Shown here piece after piece: positions 54,138 through 63,443 of a stretch of DNA of 64,000 nucleotides (position 1 is its first letter; every line of letters starts with the position of its first letter). The DNA is from Cytophagales bacterium. GTDB lineage: Bacteria; Bacteroidota; Bacteroidia; Cytophagales; 172606-1. The stretch is taken from the NCBI GenBank assembly GCA_030446715.1, contig JAUJMU010000003.1, forward strand, positions 517,630-581,629. The letters are read 5' to 3'. A model generated the notes under the pieces. It did no database searches and was not told the origin of the DNA. It saw only the letters and a program-made list of their open reading frames with translations. The translations under genes were made by a program, and so were the position numbers.

Positions 54138-55892
54138 CTATAATTTCCAGATTACAGGTACCATCAGTACGATAATAATCATCATGATCAGGGTCAGCAG
54201 TGACCCGGTCTGCAGAAAATCTTTGAACCGGTATTTTCCCGGACCGTACACCAGGATACAGGATGGTTCAAAAGGCGTGATCAGCGAAACTGAAGCGGCC
54301 AGCATGATGGCAATGGCAAACGGCCGCGGATTGACCTGTAACTGCCCGGCGACTTCCATTGCCACGGGCAGCACCACCAGCGCCGCCGCCGCATTAGACA
54401 TTGGCTGGGTGAGCACCACCGTCAGCAGGACGAAGCCGCTCAGAATGGCCAGTACGCCAAAGGACTGCAGCAAGCCCACAATCCAGTTGGCCACAAAGGA
54501 CGAGGCTCCCGTTTTTTCCATGGCAATGCCAAATGCACTCATACCGCCGATCAGGATCAGGAGCCGCCAGTCGACCAGATGGTAGGCCTTTTCCGCCGAC
54601 ATTTTGTTGACGACAACCACCACCATGGCAGCCGCCAGAAAACTGATGGCCAACGGAACCTTGACAAACATATTCAGCAGGATTGCCAGCAGGAAAACAC
54701 CAATGGTAATAAATCCGCGGCGCTTCTTGTATAATACGGGGGTAAACTGCCCAAGGATGGCAAAATCATTGGTAGCCTGCCCGCCTTCAATCCGTTCGGC
54801 GGTTCCCTGCACCAGCAGGACATCACCCAGCACCAGCGAAATGTCGCCGATCTTCTCGCGCAGGTAACTGCGGTTGCGGTGGATGGCCAGCACTTTGAGG
54901 CCATATTTCTGCAGGAAATGGGCTTGCTTGACGGTACAGTTGATCAGCGGGGAACGGGGTGTGATGATAATCTCGGCTAATTTGATCTCTTCGTTCTGCA
55001 GGTCAGAAGCCAGCAGATCGGCTTTTATATCAATGCCCTCCGTTTCTTTCACCTTCACCAGCTCGTCTATTTTGCCTTTTACCAGCATCACATCGCCAGC
55101 CTCGATCAGGGTGTTGGCGCGGGGCAGGATGTTTCGCGTGTCGCGGATCACCCGCAGAATCGTAAAATTCAGCTTGCTCAGGTCCGACTCATATACAAAC
55201 TGCCCGACCATGGGCGAATTGTCGTTCACCCGGATCTCGGTCAGGTATTCCCGCACGGCGTACTGCTCGGTGAGGCTGGTTGCCGGGTGATTCGGCAGCA
55301 GCCATTTACCGATGGTAAGCATGTAGACCATTCCGACCCCAAAGAGCATTAATCCTATCGGAAGCAATTCGAATAGCCCAACGGGAGCCATGCCTTCGCG
55401 GGCAATGTAGCTGCTGACTGCCACGTTGGTAGAGGTGCCGATCACCGTGCAGGTGCCCCCGAGGATGGAGGCAAAGGCCATCGGCATCAGCATTTTGGAC
55501 GGACTGATAGAAAGCTGGCGGCAGAGGCTGGTAAGCGGCCCCAAAAACAAAGCCGTTACGGTGGTGTTGTTCATGAACGCTGAAACTGTTCCGGAAAAAC
55601 CCATCACGATCACCAGCAATACGCTGCTGCTTCTGGTTCGCAGCCTCACCAGCTGCGAACTCAGGGAATCCAGAATACCGGTATCCTGCAAGGCCCCGCT
55701 TATGATAAACACGGAAGCCAGAATTACAATAAAATCACTGCTGAAGCCGGAAAAAGCTTCCTCCAGGGTAAGGATACCAGTCAGCGTGAGGATGATTACA
55801 AGAATTAAGGTAACGGCATCTACCGACATTTTTTCGGTAGCAAACATAATAACAGCTACTAAAAGCAGCCCTAACACCAGAGCAATCTGCAT
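54138..55892 (-). CDS. SLC13/DASS-family anion permease with RCK-C domains
   Basis: A 584-residue inner-membrane protein. Two membrane bundles flank a central cytoplasmic region. GLLLVAVIMFATEKMSVDAV and MNNTTVTALFLGPL mark the first half, and MEKTGASSFVANWIVGLL and QPMSNAAAALVVLPVAME the second. Between them, residues about 200-390 hold two TrkA-C-like (RCK-C) domains, seen as SDLSKLNFTILRVIRDTRNI and AHFLQKYGLKVLAIHRNRSY. Members transport dicarboxylates, sulfate or other anions with sodium. The substrate is not deducible. Confidence 0.85.
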   Translation of the reverse strand: MQIALVLGLLLVAVIMFATEKMSVDAVTLILVIILTLTGILTLEEAFSGFSSDFIVILASVFIISGALQDTGILDSLSSQLVRLRTRSSSVLLVIVMGFSGTVSAFMNNTTVTALFLGPLTSLCRQLSISPSKMLMPMAFASILGGTCTVIGTSTNVAVSSYIAREGMAPVGLFELLPIGLMLFGVGMVYMLTIGKWLLPNHPATSLTEQYAVREYLTEIRVNDNSPMVGQFVYESDLSKLNFTILRVIRDTRNILPRANTLIEAGDVMLVKGKIDELVKVKETEGIDIKADLLASDLQNEEIKLAEIIITPRSPLINCTVKQAHFLQKYGLKVLAIHRNRSYLREKIGDISLVLGDVLLVQGTAERIEGGQATNDFAILGQFTPVLYKKRRGFITIGVFLLAILLNMFVKVPLAISFLAAAMVVVVVNKMSAEKAYHLVDWRLLILIGGMSAFGIAMEKTGASSFVANWIVGLLQSFGVLAILSGFVLLTVVLTQPMSNAAAALVVLPVAMEVAGQLQVNPRPFAIAIMLAASVSLITPFEPSCILVYGPGKYRFKDFLQTGSLLTLIMMIIIVLMVPVIWKL

Positions 55893-56085
55893 CAGTTGGG
55901 ATTAATCGATTCGAATAGTAACCTCACCTTATACGGCAAACGGCGTCCTGCGATAGTATTTCTTCCGGGAATAATTGGCCTTAAATTTTTTGTTACCGGT
56001 AGAAAAAAAGCTTTAGTGAAACTTAACCGATGAACAATCAAATCTTGTTTTTCGTAAAAATCAGGATAAACAGTCCGGAAAACAG

Positions 56086-56355
56086 ATGCCTGCAGGGGAG
56101 ATTTTACCCGGGCAAATAAAACCTTACGGCCGCATGTACATTGATTTTAGTGAACTGTTTTCAAAACGTGGGGACCGTTGGGTAGCCCGGCGCCTGATCC
56201 GCATCAAAGGCATTGTGATTCCGCCCGGAGTAACGCTTCGGGGTCTGGATCTTCAGACCTATCACGATAAACTCCTGCACGCTGATTTACAGAATGGGGT
56301 TTATGTGATTCAGGGGTATTATACATTCCACCCACTGCCTGACCCAACCGGGTAA
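56086..56355 (+). CDS. Small hypothetical protein, 89 aa
   Basis: MPAGEILPGQIKPYGRMYID begins a small protein with predicted strands (RRLIRIKGIVIPPGV, DLQNGVYVIQGYYTF) and no signal peptide or membrane segment. It is a short frame between two minus-strand genes and converges with the GH1-RmlD fusion gene. I do not recognise a family; support rests on the start codon and sensible composition. Confidence 0.45.
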   Translation: MPAGEILPGQIKPYGRMYIDFSELFSKRGDRWVARRLIRIKGIVIPPGVTLRGLDLQTYHDKLLHADLQNGVYVIQGYYTFHPLPDPTG

Positions 56356-56410
56356 ATTTTTTTTAACTGCACCACCACTCTTCCCGTTTAATACCGCCAT
56401 GGCCCACCCT

Positions 56411-58636
56411 TTACACCACCTGGAATTCCTTCACTTCGCTCAGGTTTTGCAGCATAACGGCATCTCGGATATACCTTTCAATGGCGTGTTCGAGTGGCGG
56501 CAGCAGCCATGCCTTTTCACTTGCCAGCACGGTATTCCGCACAGGCAGCCGGGCCTGATTTTTCATTTGCCCCTTGTACCAGCCTTCTACCTGAGTCTCC
56601 GGCAACCCTGCCTTAAGGGCTACCAGCCGGGCAAATTCGGCCCAGCTGACATTGCCCGGATTCGCCGAGTGCCAGATTCCCTCCGCTCCGTCCAGTAGCA
56701 GGTCGAGGCAGGCGTTCACAAGATCCACCACATAGGTAGGAGAAACCCGCACATGCGCCGCGGCCTCAAACGGTTCGCCGGCGGCAAGCTTACGCAGGGC
56801 AATGGTGGCAAAATTGTATTCATCCCAGGGACCAAAAAATGCACTGGTGCGGATTACAAGAGCCGATGGCAGCAATGCCAGCACGTCCTTTTCGGCCATT
56901 GCCTTGCTGGCTCCGTATACATTGACCGGGTTTACGGGATCACTCTCCAGATAGGGACTTCCCTTCTGGCCATTAAAAACGAGATCTGATGAAAAAGTGA
57001 GATAGCCCAGGCCATGGTCGCGGCAGGCTTTGGCCAGTTGGACCGCGCCAAAGTGATTGTCGAGGGAGCAACGGTCGGGTTCATCTTCCGCCTGATCCAC
57101 TTTCACGTAGCCCGCCGTGTTGATAACCGCCCATGGCTTTATCTTCTCCAGTGCTTTAGTAATGGATTGGGGATCAGTAATGTCCATCTCCGCCCGGTTT
57201 ACCAGCCGGTACGCAATGCCGCGGCTGGTGCAGATGCGGGCAAATGCCTGCCCGAGTGTGCCGGTAGCCCCGGTGATCAGAAGGGGTCTGCCTTCCGGAA
57301 AGACTTGACTGCTAGCGCATATTTCGTTGGCGAACCCGGGCCGCCTGATCCACCGGTCTTCCCGTTGCCACCACCCTTTTCCCTCCAGTATAGGATGTGC
57401 GGCGTTTCCGGTAGTGATAATTTCTTTTATAAGTCCGGCCAGCCCGGTAGGCCTCGGCTCGGGGCTCCGAAGATCCATCAGGCCTGGTTCATAGTAATGG
57501 CGGCTCTGCACGAGGAGGCTGTCCCAGTCGAAGGAGCCGAGCATCGCCCAGACCGTTATGGCGCGGATATCAGCCCCGTCAGCTTTTGCCTTATTGGCTT
57601 TCAACCATACCTGATGAAACCAACGCATGTGGTCTTCGCGGGTACAGCCGAGATGGACCTCAGTAACCGCAATGGGGATTTGGTACCGGTCCCATGCTTC
57701 TTTCAATAACCGGTCAGCGCCAGCCATCCTGACTTCCCTGATCCGGATGGCTTCGGTATCCACATAGGCATGCCGGCCGTTGCCGCCAACAAGGTGTGGC
57801 GGGTATTGTGCAATGCGGTGGTCGAGAAACCGTTCGCTGGTCAGGTAATGGTTAATCCCCAACAGGTCAGGCGGGCAGGGATTTTCCCAGAAAAACCGCA
57901 ATTCTTCCTCCGTCAGGCCGGAGCTGAGCAGGTGCTGCCAAAGCGGATGATCTCGTTTGACCCGTCCGCAGAGCAGATCAAACGAGAGCCACCGGCGGTG
58001 ATTTTCATAGACTGCCTGGTATTCAAGGCGGGGGGTACTGTGGGTCTGACCGAGGTCTTCGGTTTGTACAAGTCTGGCATCCGGCCTTATCTTCCGGATT
58101 TCCTGCATGGCAAGCACGGTTCCCTTGCATTCATGGTAAAGAATACGCAGAAAATTACCCGTACTACGGCCATGGGGATACCAATGCCCGTAGAGTCCGC
58201 AGAAGCGGGCAGTGGTAAGAGGCTCATTGACGGGAGTGTAATCGCGCACCCATGGATACCGGCGGGCTACCATACCGGCAAACTGAGCGAGTCCTTCCGC
58301 AAATGAAGGTGTTTCAATGGAGGCGTACTTCGGGCCGCTGCCGTGGTGGACCAACCCGACAATCGGATTCATGCCCGGCAATCTTAGTTTCTCCAGTCGC
58401 TCATCGGCCCATTGCCAGTCCGGCGTCTGCAGGCTTTGCGGTGCAGTACGTTCCCAAAGTACAGGGTAGCGGATGGTCCGGATGCCGAGGGCAGCAAAAC
58501 GATCCAGATCATCCGGGCGGAGTTCGTGTCCGCTCCGGATAATCTGATCCTTGTACTCTTCTCCTACCCGGTTAACCGTACATTCGATCCCACCCCATAT
58601 ATCAACCGGCAGGTGAAACTTTTTTACGTTGACCAT
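56411..58636 (-). CDS. Fusion of GH1-like glycosidase domain and RmlD-type sugar-nucleotide reductase
   Basis: A 741-residue two-domain protein. Residues about 1-410 are a glycoside hydrolase family 1-like barrel with acid/base TPVNEP (about residue 137) and putative nucleophile in VTEVHLG (about 325). Residues about 450-735 are a short-chain reductase of the RmlD type: LLITGATGTLGQAF, SSDLVFNGQKG, YGASK (Tyr-x3-Lys) and HVRVSPTYVVDLVNA. RmlD-type enzymes make deoxysugar nucleotides. The start codon overlaps the end of glf by 35 bases, so the pair is translationally coupled. The joint function is unknown; a role in building a galactofuranose- or deoxysugar-containing glycan is inferred. Confidence 0.82.
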   Translation of the reverse strand: MVNVKKFHLPVDIWGGIECTVNRVGEEYKDQIIRSGHELRPDDLDRFAALGIRTIRYPVLWERTAPQSLQTPDWQWADERLEKLRLPGMNPIVGLVHHGSGPKYASIETPSFAEGLAQFAGMVARRYPWVRDYTPVNEPLTTARFCGLYGHWYPHGRSTGNFLRILYHECKGTVLAMQEIRKIRPDARLVQTEDLGQTHSTPRLEYQAVYENHRRWLSFDLLCGRVKRDHPLWQHLLSSGLTEEELRFFWENPCPPDLLGINHYLTSERFLDHRIAQYPPHLVGGNGRHAYVDTEAIRIREVRMAGADRLLKEAWDRYQIPIAVTEVHLGCTREDHMRWFHQVWLKANKAKADGADIRAITVWAMLGSFDWDSLLVQSRHYYEPGLMDLRSPEPRPTGLAGLIKEIITTGNAAHPILEGKGWWQREDRWIRRPGFANEICASSQVFPEGRPLLITGATGTLGQAFARICTSRGIAYRLVNRAEMDITDPQSITKALEKIKPWAVINTAGYVKVDQAEDEPDRCSLDNHFGAVQLAKACRDHGLGYLTFSSDLVFNGQKGSPYLESDPVNPVNVYGASKAMAEKDVLALLPSALVIRTSAFFGPWDEYNFATIALRKLAAGEPFEAAAHVRVSPTYVVDLVNACLDLLLDGAEGIWHSANPGNVSWAEFARLVALKAGLPETQVEGWYKGQMKNQARLPVRNTVLASEKAWLLPPLEHAIERYIRDAVMLQNLSEVKEFQVV

Positions 58637-59756
58637 TGGTGCGTTTTATAGTTTCAGCAGCCGAGGTACGCAGCGCCAGTTTTTTATAAAGCGTCAGCGC
58701 CTGAGCTACTACCTGATCCATATTGTAGTACCGGTACGTGCCTAAGCGGCCCGCAAAATGCACGTGCGGCATATCCTCGGCCAGTGACTGGTACCGGCGG
58801 TACAGCTCTGCGTTTTCGGGCCGGGGGATGGGATAGTACGGATCACCCTCTGCACTCGGAAATTCGTAGGTAATACTGGTTTTATCGCTTTTCTGACCGG
58901 TCAGGTACTTGTACTCCGTTACCCGGGTGTAGGCGTGGTCATTCGGAAAATTGACCACCGCAACCGGCTGGTGCCACTCCTCATTGAGGGTAACGTGTTT
59001 GAAATGCAGAGACCGGTAAGGCAGCTTTCCGTAGCAGTAGTCGAAGTACTCATCAACCGGACCGGTAAAGATCAACTCTTTGTAGGGCACAAATCCTTCC
59101 ACATCCTGATAATCGGTGTTCAGGAGGATGTGGATGTTCTTGTTGTCCAGCATGTTTTCAAACATGCGGGTGTAGCCATGCAGCGGCATATACTGATACT
59201 CGTCGGTAAAGTACCGGTCATCCTGATTGGTCCGCACGGGAATGCGTGAGGTCACGGATTTGTCCAGCTGGGATGGATCTACGCCCCACTGCTTGCGGGT
59301 GTAGCCCCGGAAAAACTTCTCATAAAGGTCACGGCCCACCTGGCTTACAACTACGTCTTCGGAGGTCCGGATGGTATCTATCTTTTCGCCGATGCTGGCG
59401 AAATATTGGGCAAGTTGTTCTGAGTTGAAGTTATGCCCATATAATTTGTTAACGGTATCGAGATTGATCGGAATTGGCAGCAGTTTGCCGGTTACCTGGG
59501 CAAGTACCTTGTGCTGGTAGGGGCGCCAGCGGGTAAACCTTGACAGGTAATTGAATACGTCAGGTGAGTTGGTGTGGAAAATATGGGGTCCGTATTTATG
59601 GATCAGAAGACCGTGGTCATCGTAAAAATCGTAAGCATTGCCGCCGATGTGGCTACGGCGGTCCAACAGCATCACTTTTTTACCACCCTCGTTGGCAAGC
59701 CGTTCCGCCAGGACACTGCCTGCAAAACCAGCTCCCACTATCAGATAATCGTACAT
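58602..59756 (-). CDS. glf: UDP-galactopyranose mutase
   Basis: A 384-residue flavoprotein starting MYDYLIVGAGFAGSVLAERL (an ATG two codons upstream is possible). DRRSHIGGNAYDFYDDHGLL (FAD-binding), KYGPHIFHTN, FFRGYTRKQWG and the C-terminal RLGTYRYYNMDQVVAQAL segments are characteristic of Glf. It interconverts UDP-galactopyranose and UDP-galactofuranose, the donor for galactofuranosyl glycans. It lies between a GT4-type glycosyltransferase gene (31 bases upstream) and the GH1-RmlD fusion gene (35-base overlap). Confidence 0.92.
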   Translation of the reverse strand: MYDYLIVGAGFAGSVLAERLANEGGKKVMLLDRRSHIGGNAYDFYDDHGLLIHKYGPHIFHTNSPDVFNYLSRFTRWRPYQHKVLAQVTGKLLPIPINLDTVNKLYGHNFNSEQLAQYFASIGEKIDTIRTSEDVVVSQVGRDLYEKFFRGYTRKQWGVDPSQLDKSVTSRIPVRTNQDDRYFTDEYQYMPLHGYTRMFENMLDNKNIHILLNTDYQDVEGFVPYKELIFTGPVDEYFDYCYGKLPYRSLHFKHVTLNEEWHQPVAVVNFPNDHAYTRVTEYKYLTGQKSDKTSITYEFPSAEGDPYYPIPRPENAELYRRYQSLAEDMPHVHFAGRLGTYRYYNMDQVVAQALTLYKKLALRTSAAETIKRTNGQRKKVSPAG

Positions 59757-59787
59757 AGTCATTATTGTAGTTTAAGGTCAACAGGAT

Positions 59788-61056
59788 TTAATTTTTAGAA
59801 GATCTTTTCACGCGAATGGCTCCGCCAATCAGGGTGGCCATTTTGTGCCAGGTGATGTCCCATGAATTCTGCTTCAGGAACGCATCAACCGTTGCCTGCC
59901 GGTCCTGATCGTCGCGTTCCGCGAGGGCTTTGCTGATGGCTTCTTCCATCTGAGCCACGTCAGCGGCAATATGAACCAGGGCCTCGTCGCCATAGGGCCG
60001 TACCACGTCACGGATCGGCGTAGAAACTACCGGTTTTCCGGCCGCCAGGTACTCGGGCGTTTTTGTGGGGCTGATAAAGCGCGTAGATTCATTCATGGCG
60101 AATAGCAGCAGTGCCACATCCCATCCACTCAGGTATTTGGGCAATTCGGGGTAGGATTTCATGCCCAGGTAGTGAATGTTGGGGCCATGAGGCAGTTCTT
60201 CCTGGCTGATCTTCACCACCGGACCCAGCATCACAAAATGCCAGTCGGGTCGTGCGGCGGCAATTCCACCTAATAATCCAATGTCAAATCTTTCGTCGAT
60301 CACGCCGTAGAAACCAAACCGGGGGTGCGGAATTGCCGCCTGATCCTCAGGGTCGGGCTGTGGCTGGCGGGCCTGCGCAAAATGTTCCTGTTCAATGCTG
60401 CTCGGGAAAGCGTGCACACTGGAGTGTCTTTCCTGTTTGGCTTCGTATAGGCTCTGGCCGCCGGTAAACACCAGGTCAGCTCTTTGAAAAAGTTCTTTTT
60501 CACGATCCAGCAGAATCGGCGGCGCTCCCCTGAATGCCGACAGCTCGTCCATGCAGTCGTACACAGTCACAAGTGGCTGCAGCGTTTGGGTGAAACCAAG
60601 GGCCATCGGGGTATAGTACCACGCGATGAAGGAGTCAATCTTTTGTTGGGGAAACAAAGGTTGCAGCAACTGCTCCACTCCTTTTTCCTGATCTTCGCGT
60701 TCCATGCCACCGGGCAGGTGCGGAATGACCACCCAGAGGTTTTGCTCCGGGTTCTGTACTTCAAGCCATTCGCCTCCGGGAGTGCCATCCCAATAAGGCT
60801 CTTCCACGAAGAAAACCCTTATATGCCTCATGAAGCGCGTCATGATGTGCTGAGGCCGCTGAAAAACAAAATTCCAGCGCAGGTGGGAAAAACATACAAG
60901 GTCAGGCACTGGCATTCCCGGCATCACCAATGGATTGTTCCGGTCACTGTCTGCGGTTGTCACGGTTATGCTGCTGCTTTGGGGAATTACTACCCGTGCG
61001 GATTTTTTTTCCCCTTTTGCCGGGGCAGGCATTAGCTGGTCATGTGGTTCTTTCAT
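59788..61056 (-). CDS. GT4-like glycosyltransferase
   Basis: A glycosyltransferase of the GT-B fold (422 residues if the ATG at 61056, MKEPHDQLMPAPAKGEKKSA, is the start; the frame is open to 61158). LVCFSHLRWNFVFQRPQHIM, ARPDWHFVMLGPVVKI, LSGWDVALLLFAMN and the acceptor-side SPTKTPEYLAAGKPVVSTP (E-x7-E-like) are typical of GT4 enzymes. It is the first gene of the glf operon and the likely galactofuranosyl- or other hexosyltransferase of the cluster. The poorly conserved, proline-rich N-terminus makes the start uncertain. Confidence 0.82.
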   Translation of the reverse strand: MKEPHDQLMPAPAKGEKKSARVVIPQSSSITVTTADSDRNNPLVMPGMPVPDLVCFSHLRWNFVFQRPQHIMTRFMRHIRVFFVEEPYWDGTPGGEWLEVQNPEQNLWVVIPHLPGGMEREDQEKGVEQLLQPLFPQQKIDSFIAWYYTPMALGFTQTLQPLVTVYDCMDELSAFRGAPPILLDREKELFQRADLVFTGGQSLYEAKQERHSSVHAFPSSIEQEHFAQARQPQPDPEDQAAIPHPRFGFYGVIDERFDIGLLGGIAAARPDWHFVMLGPVVKISQEELPHGPNIHYLGMKSYPELPKYLSGWDVALLLFAMNESTRFISPTKTPEYLAAGKPVVSTPIRDVVRPYGDEALVHIAADVAQMEEAISKALAERDDQDRQATVDAFLKQNSWDITWHKMATLIGGAIRVKRSSKN

Positions 61057-61768
61057 GTATAATATTGGTTCACTGGTATTCAGGCACACTGGTTTCATCC
61101 GGACAAGCGTAGCCCACGGCCGCAAGTCGGGAATAAAATGGTTAGAAAAAGTAAACAATGTAACGCAGCAGACACCGGGAACCCCTCTGTTTTCAGAGAG
61201 TCAAACTCTCTCCCGGTCAAAATTCTATGCTTTTGCAGCAGGTTGGATGCACGGCGGTTGATCTGTACTTACTTCGTCCGGAGAAAAGTGCTTTGGCGAT
61301 CCAAGCCGTGGTCATATACGGCAACACCCACCAGAGGGTTATAGCCGCGGCGGCCCCTCTGTAAAAAGTTTGGTGCCAAAGGTGGTGGTGTTTTTAAAAT
61401 CTCAGGGGGAGAGAAAGGTAAACCCCAACTGGCAGCTTTTGTTCCGCCGGCAGGTATGATTGGCAGAGGCTGCGAGCCATTTTGGAATATTTTATCAGAT
61501 ATGCTGATGCTGCCGGTTGCAAAACCCGAGTTAATTATACATAAAAGACTAAAAGTCAAAGCTTTGTTAATGGCCCCTTTCACAATTGAAGCCCAACATT
61601 GCCCATGTATGTTTTTGCCCTTTTTGTAAGGCCCCGTCTGAAATTTCTAGCTTAATATTGAGTTATTCTTATCCTGTTCCGAACACTATTTTTTTTCACC
61701 CAAAAGGCTCTTAGTGAAAAATAAGGTATAAATATTGTAACAAATTATAGCGAGCCACCTTACAGTTT
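61057..61768. other. Divergent spacer of the glycan cluster
   Basis: About 700 bases between the GT gene and the stand-alone GH1-like gene. 61610-61765 is AT-rich, suiting the promoter of the latter. A minus-strand frame at 61269-61583 has a signal-like start but a low-complexity, proline-rich body and is not accepted as a gene. The block 61320-61380 is GC-rich and may be a repeat. Confidence 0.4.
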
Positions 61769-63001
61769 ATGTCAACATTCATGTTTGCTACGGGTATCGA
61801 AAACAGCTATCCGACCATTGCTCTTCCCAATGGCCAGATCAAACGGGTAGATGAGCTTGAAAAGGCCAGGCATTATCAGCACTGGAAAGAGGATTTTCAA
61901 CTGGTGAAGGAAACCGGCATCCGCTTCCTCCGCTACGGACCGCCTTTGTATAAAACCCACGTGGCTCCCGGTGTATACGACTGGAGTTTCACCGATGAGG
62001 TTTTCAACGAAATGAAACGGCTGGGAATCACACCTATCGTGGATCTTTGCCACTTTGGTGTCCCTGACTGGATCGGCAGTTTCCAAAATCCGGATTTCCC
62101 GGTTTACTTTGCCCAGTACGCCCAGGCTTTTGCCAAACGCTTCCCTTACCTGCGCCACTACACCCCGGTGAATGAGATTTTCATTGCGGCCATGTTTTCG
62201 GCGCAGTACGGCTGGTGGAATGAACGGAAAAAGAACGAACACAGCTTCGTGAATGCCATCCGGAACCTTTGCAAGGCCAACCTGATGGCAATGGAGGCGA
62301 TTCTGCAGGTACAGCCGAAGGCAATCTTCATCCAGGCCGAATCCTGCGAATACTTTCATGCCCAGGACCCTTCCTGCCAGGCGCAGGCCGATTTCCTGAA
62401 CATGAAGCGTTTTCTGGCCATGGACATCACCACTGGTTACCCTATGGACCCGGCCATGAGGCAGTATCTGCTCAACAACGGAATGACCAGAGAAGACCTT
62501 GCCTGGTTCCGTGACCATACCTGCAAAGGCAAACTGGTGCTGGGTACGGACTACTACATCACCAATGAGCACATGGTACATCCGGACGGCATGACTTCGG
62601 CTTCGGGTGATCTGTTTGGTTATTACGTGATTGCCCGCCAATACTACCAGCGCTACCGGCTGCCCCTGATGCACACCGAAACCAACATGAAGGAGCCCCG
62701 GGCAGTAGAATGGCTGCACAAGCAGTGGGCCAACCTTTACCGCCTCAAAATGGACAATATACCCGTGATCGGCTTTACCTGGTACAGCCTCATTGATCAG
62801 GTGGACTGGGATACTGCTCTCCGCGAAGACAATGGCAACATCAACTCGCTGGGACTTTACGACATGGATCGCAAGATCCGCCCGGTGGGGGAAGCCTACA
62901 AGCAGCTGATTTCCCAGTGGAGCGGTATTCTGGCTGATAACTGGACCAAAAACCAGTATAGCCTCCGCCGTCAGGCCAAAAAGGTAACTGAGCTGATTTA
63001 A
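61769..63001 (+). CDS. Stand-alone GH1-like glycosidase
   Basis: A 410-residue protein of the GH1/clan GH-A barrel type without signal peptide. RFLRYGPPLYKTHVAPGVYD replaces the usual start, HYTPVNEIF gives the acid/base Glu (about residue 136) and LMHTETNMKE the putative nucleophile (about residue 303), followed by GFTWYSLIDQVDWD. The sequence departs from typical beta-glucosidases (no VTENG) and resembles the N-terminal domain of the neighbouring GH1-RmlD fusion in having divergent nucleophile motifs. It is divergent from the glf operon and probably acts in the same pathway. Substrate unknown. Confidence 0.82.
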   Translation: MSTFMFATGIENSYPTIALPNGQIKRVDELEKARHYQHWKEDFQLVKETGIRFLRYGPPLYKTHVAPGVYDWSFTDEVFNEMKRLGITPIVDLCHFGVPDWIGSFQNPDFPVYFAQYAQAFAKRFPYLRHYTPVNEIFIAAMFSAQYGWWNERKKNEHSFVNAIRNLCKANLMAMEAILQVQPKAIFIQAESCEYFHAQDPSCQAQADFLNMKRFLAMDITTGYPMDPAMRQYLLNNGMTREDLAWFRDHTCKGKLVLGTDYYITNEHMVHPDGMTSASGDLFGYYVIARQYYQRYRLPLMHTETNMKEPRAVEWLHKQWANLYRLKMDNIPVIGFTWYSLIDQVDWDTALREDNGNINSLGLYDMDRKIRPVGEAYKQLISQWSGILADNWTKNQYSLRRQAKKVTELI

Positions 63002-63059
63002 ACCCAAAATATTGTAGATTTTCTGCACCCCTGAATTTCAGGTGTCCTCAATTCTTCCC

Positions 63060-63088
63060 AAAAGCCTGACCTCAGCGTCAGGCTTTTT
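63060..63088 (+). terminator. Rho-independent terminator after stand-alone GH1 gene
   Basis: AAAAGCCTGAC-CTCAGC-GTCAGGCTTTTT, a perfect GC-rich stem with T-run, 60 bases after the stop codon. Confidence 0.88.
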
Positions 63089-63195
63089 GCTTTTCCGGAT
63101 ATAGCCAGCCGGCAAAACTGCTAACCGGCTCCGGCAAAAACCGTATACGCATGGGCCGGCAGGTGCCGGATTCACCAAAACCTACTTTATCCTTT

Positions 63196-63360
63196 ATGAA
63201 AAAGAAAGCAAAAAAACGGATGATGGCAACCCTTGGCGTGGCCATATTTCTCCTTGAGGCGGCCGAGCTGGGAATCATTTTATGGGATAAATACCGGAAC
63301 ACCCCCGGAAAAGTAAATCCCTCCAAAACAAGCAACCGACAGGTGGCAACCGACAGGTGA
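63196..63360 (+). CDS. Small single-helix membrane protein, 54 aa
   Basis: MKKKAKKRMMATLGVAIFLL starts a 54-residue protein with a basic N-terminus, one hydrophobic helix (about residues 10-27) and a hydrophilic tail (DKYRNTPGKVNPSKTSNRQV). A longer frame from 63151 exists, but the ATG at 63196 opens the natural membrane protein. It precedes the antiporter gene by 83 bases on the same strand. Function unknown; gene status moderately likely. Confidence 0.45.
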   Translation: MKKKAKKRMMATLGVAIFLLEAAELGIILWDKYRNTPGKVNPSKTSNRQVATDR

Positions 63361-63443
63361 ATGCACCGGCTTCCTGACCAGAATATCTGATGGTTTGCGG
63401 CAATGCTTTGCCAGCATAGCTTTGTGGTGTAATTTCACGGGCT

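Noticed and set aside
61269-61583. Minus-strand frame of 104 codons with a signal-peptide-like start
   Set aside because: The body is proline-rich and low-complexity, lies in a probable repeat block and shows no family features; not convincing as a gene.
61772-63028. Open frame of 418 codons on the minus strand opposite the stand-alone GH1 gene
   Set aside because: The plus-strand frame has clear glycosidase motifs; the minus frame is its codon-position shadow.
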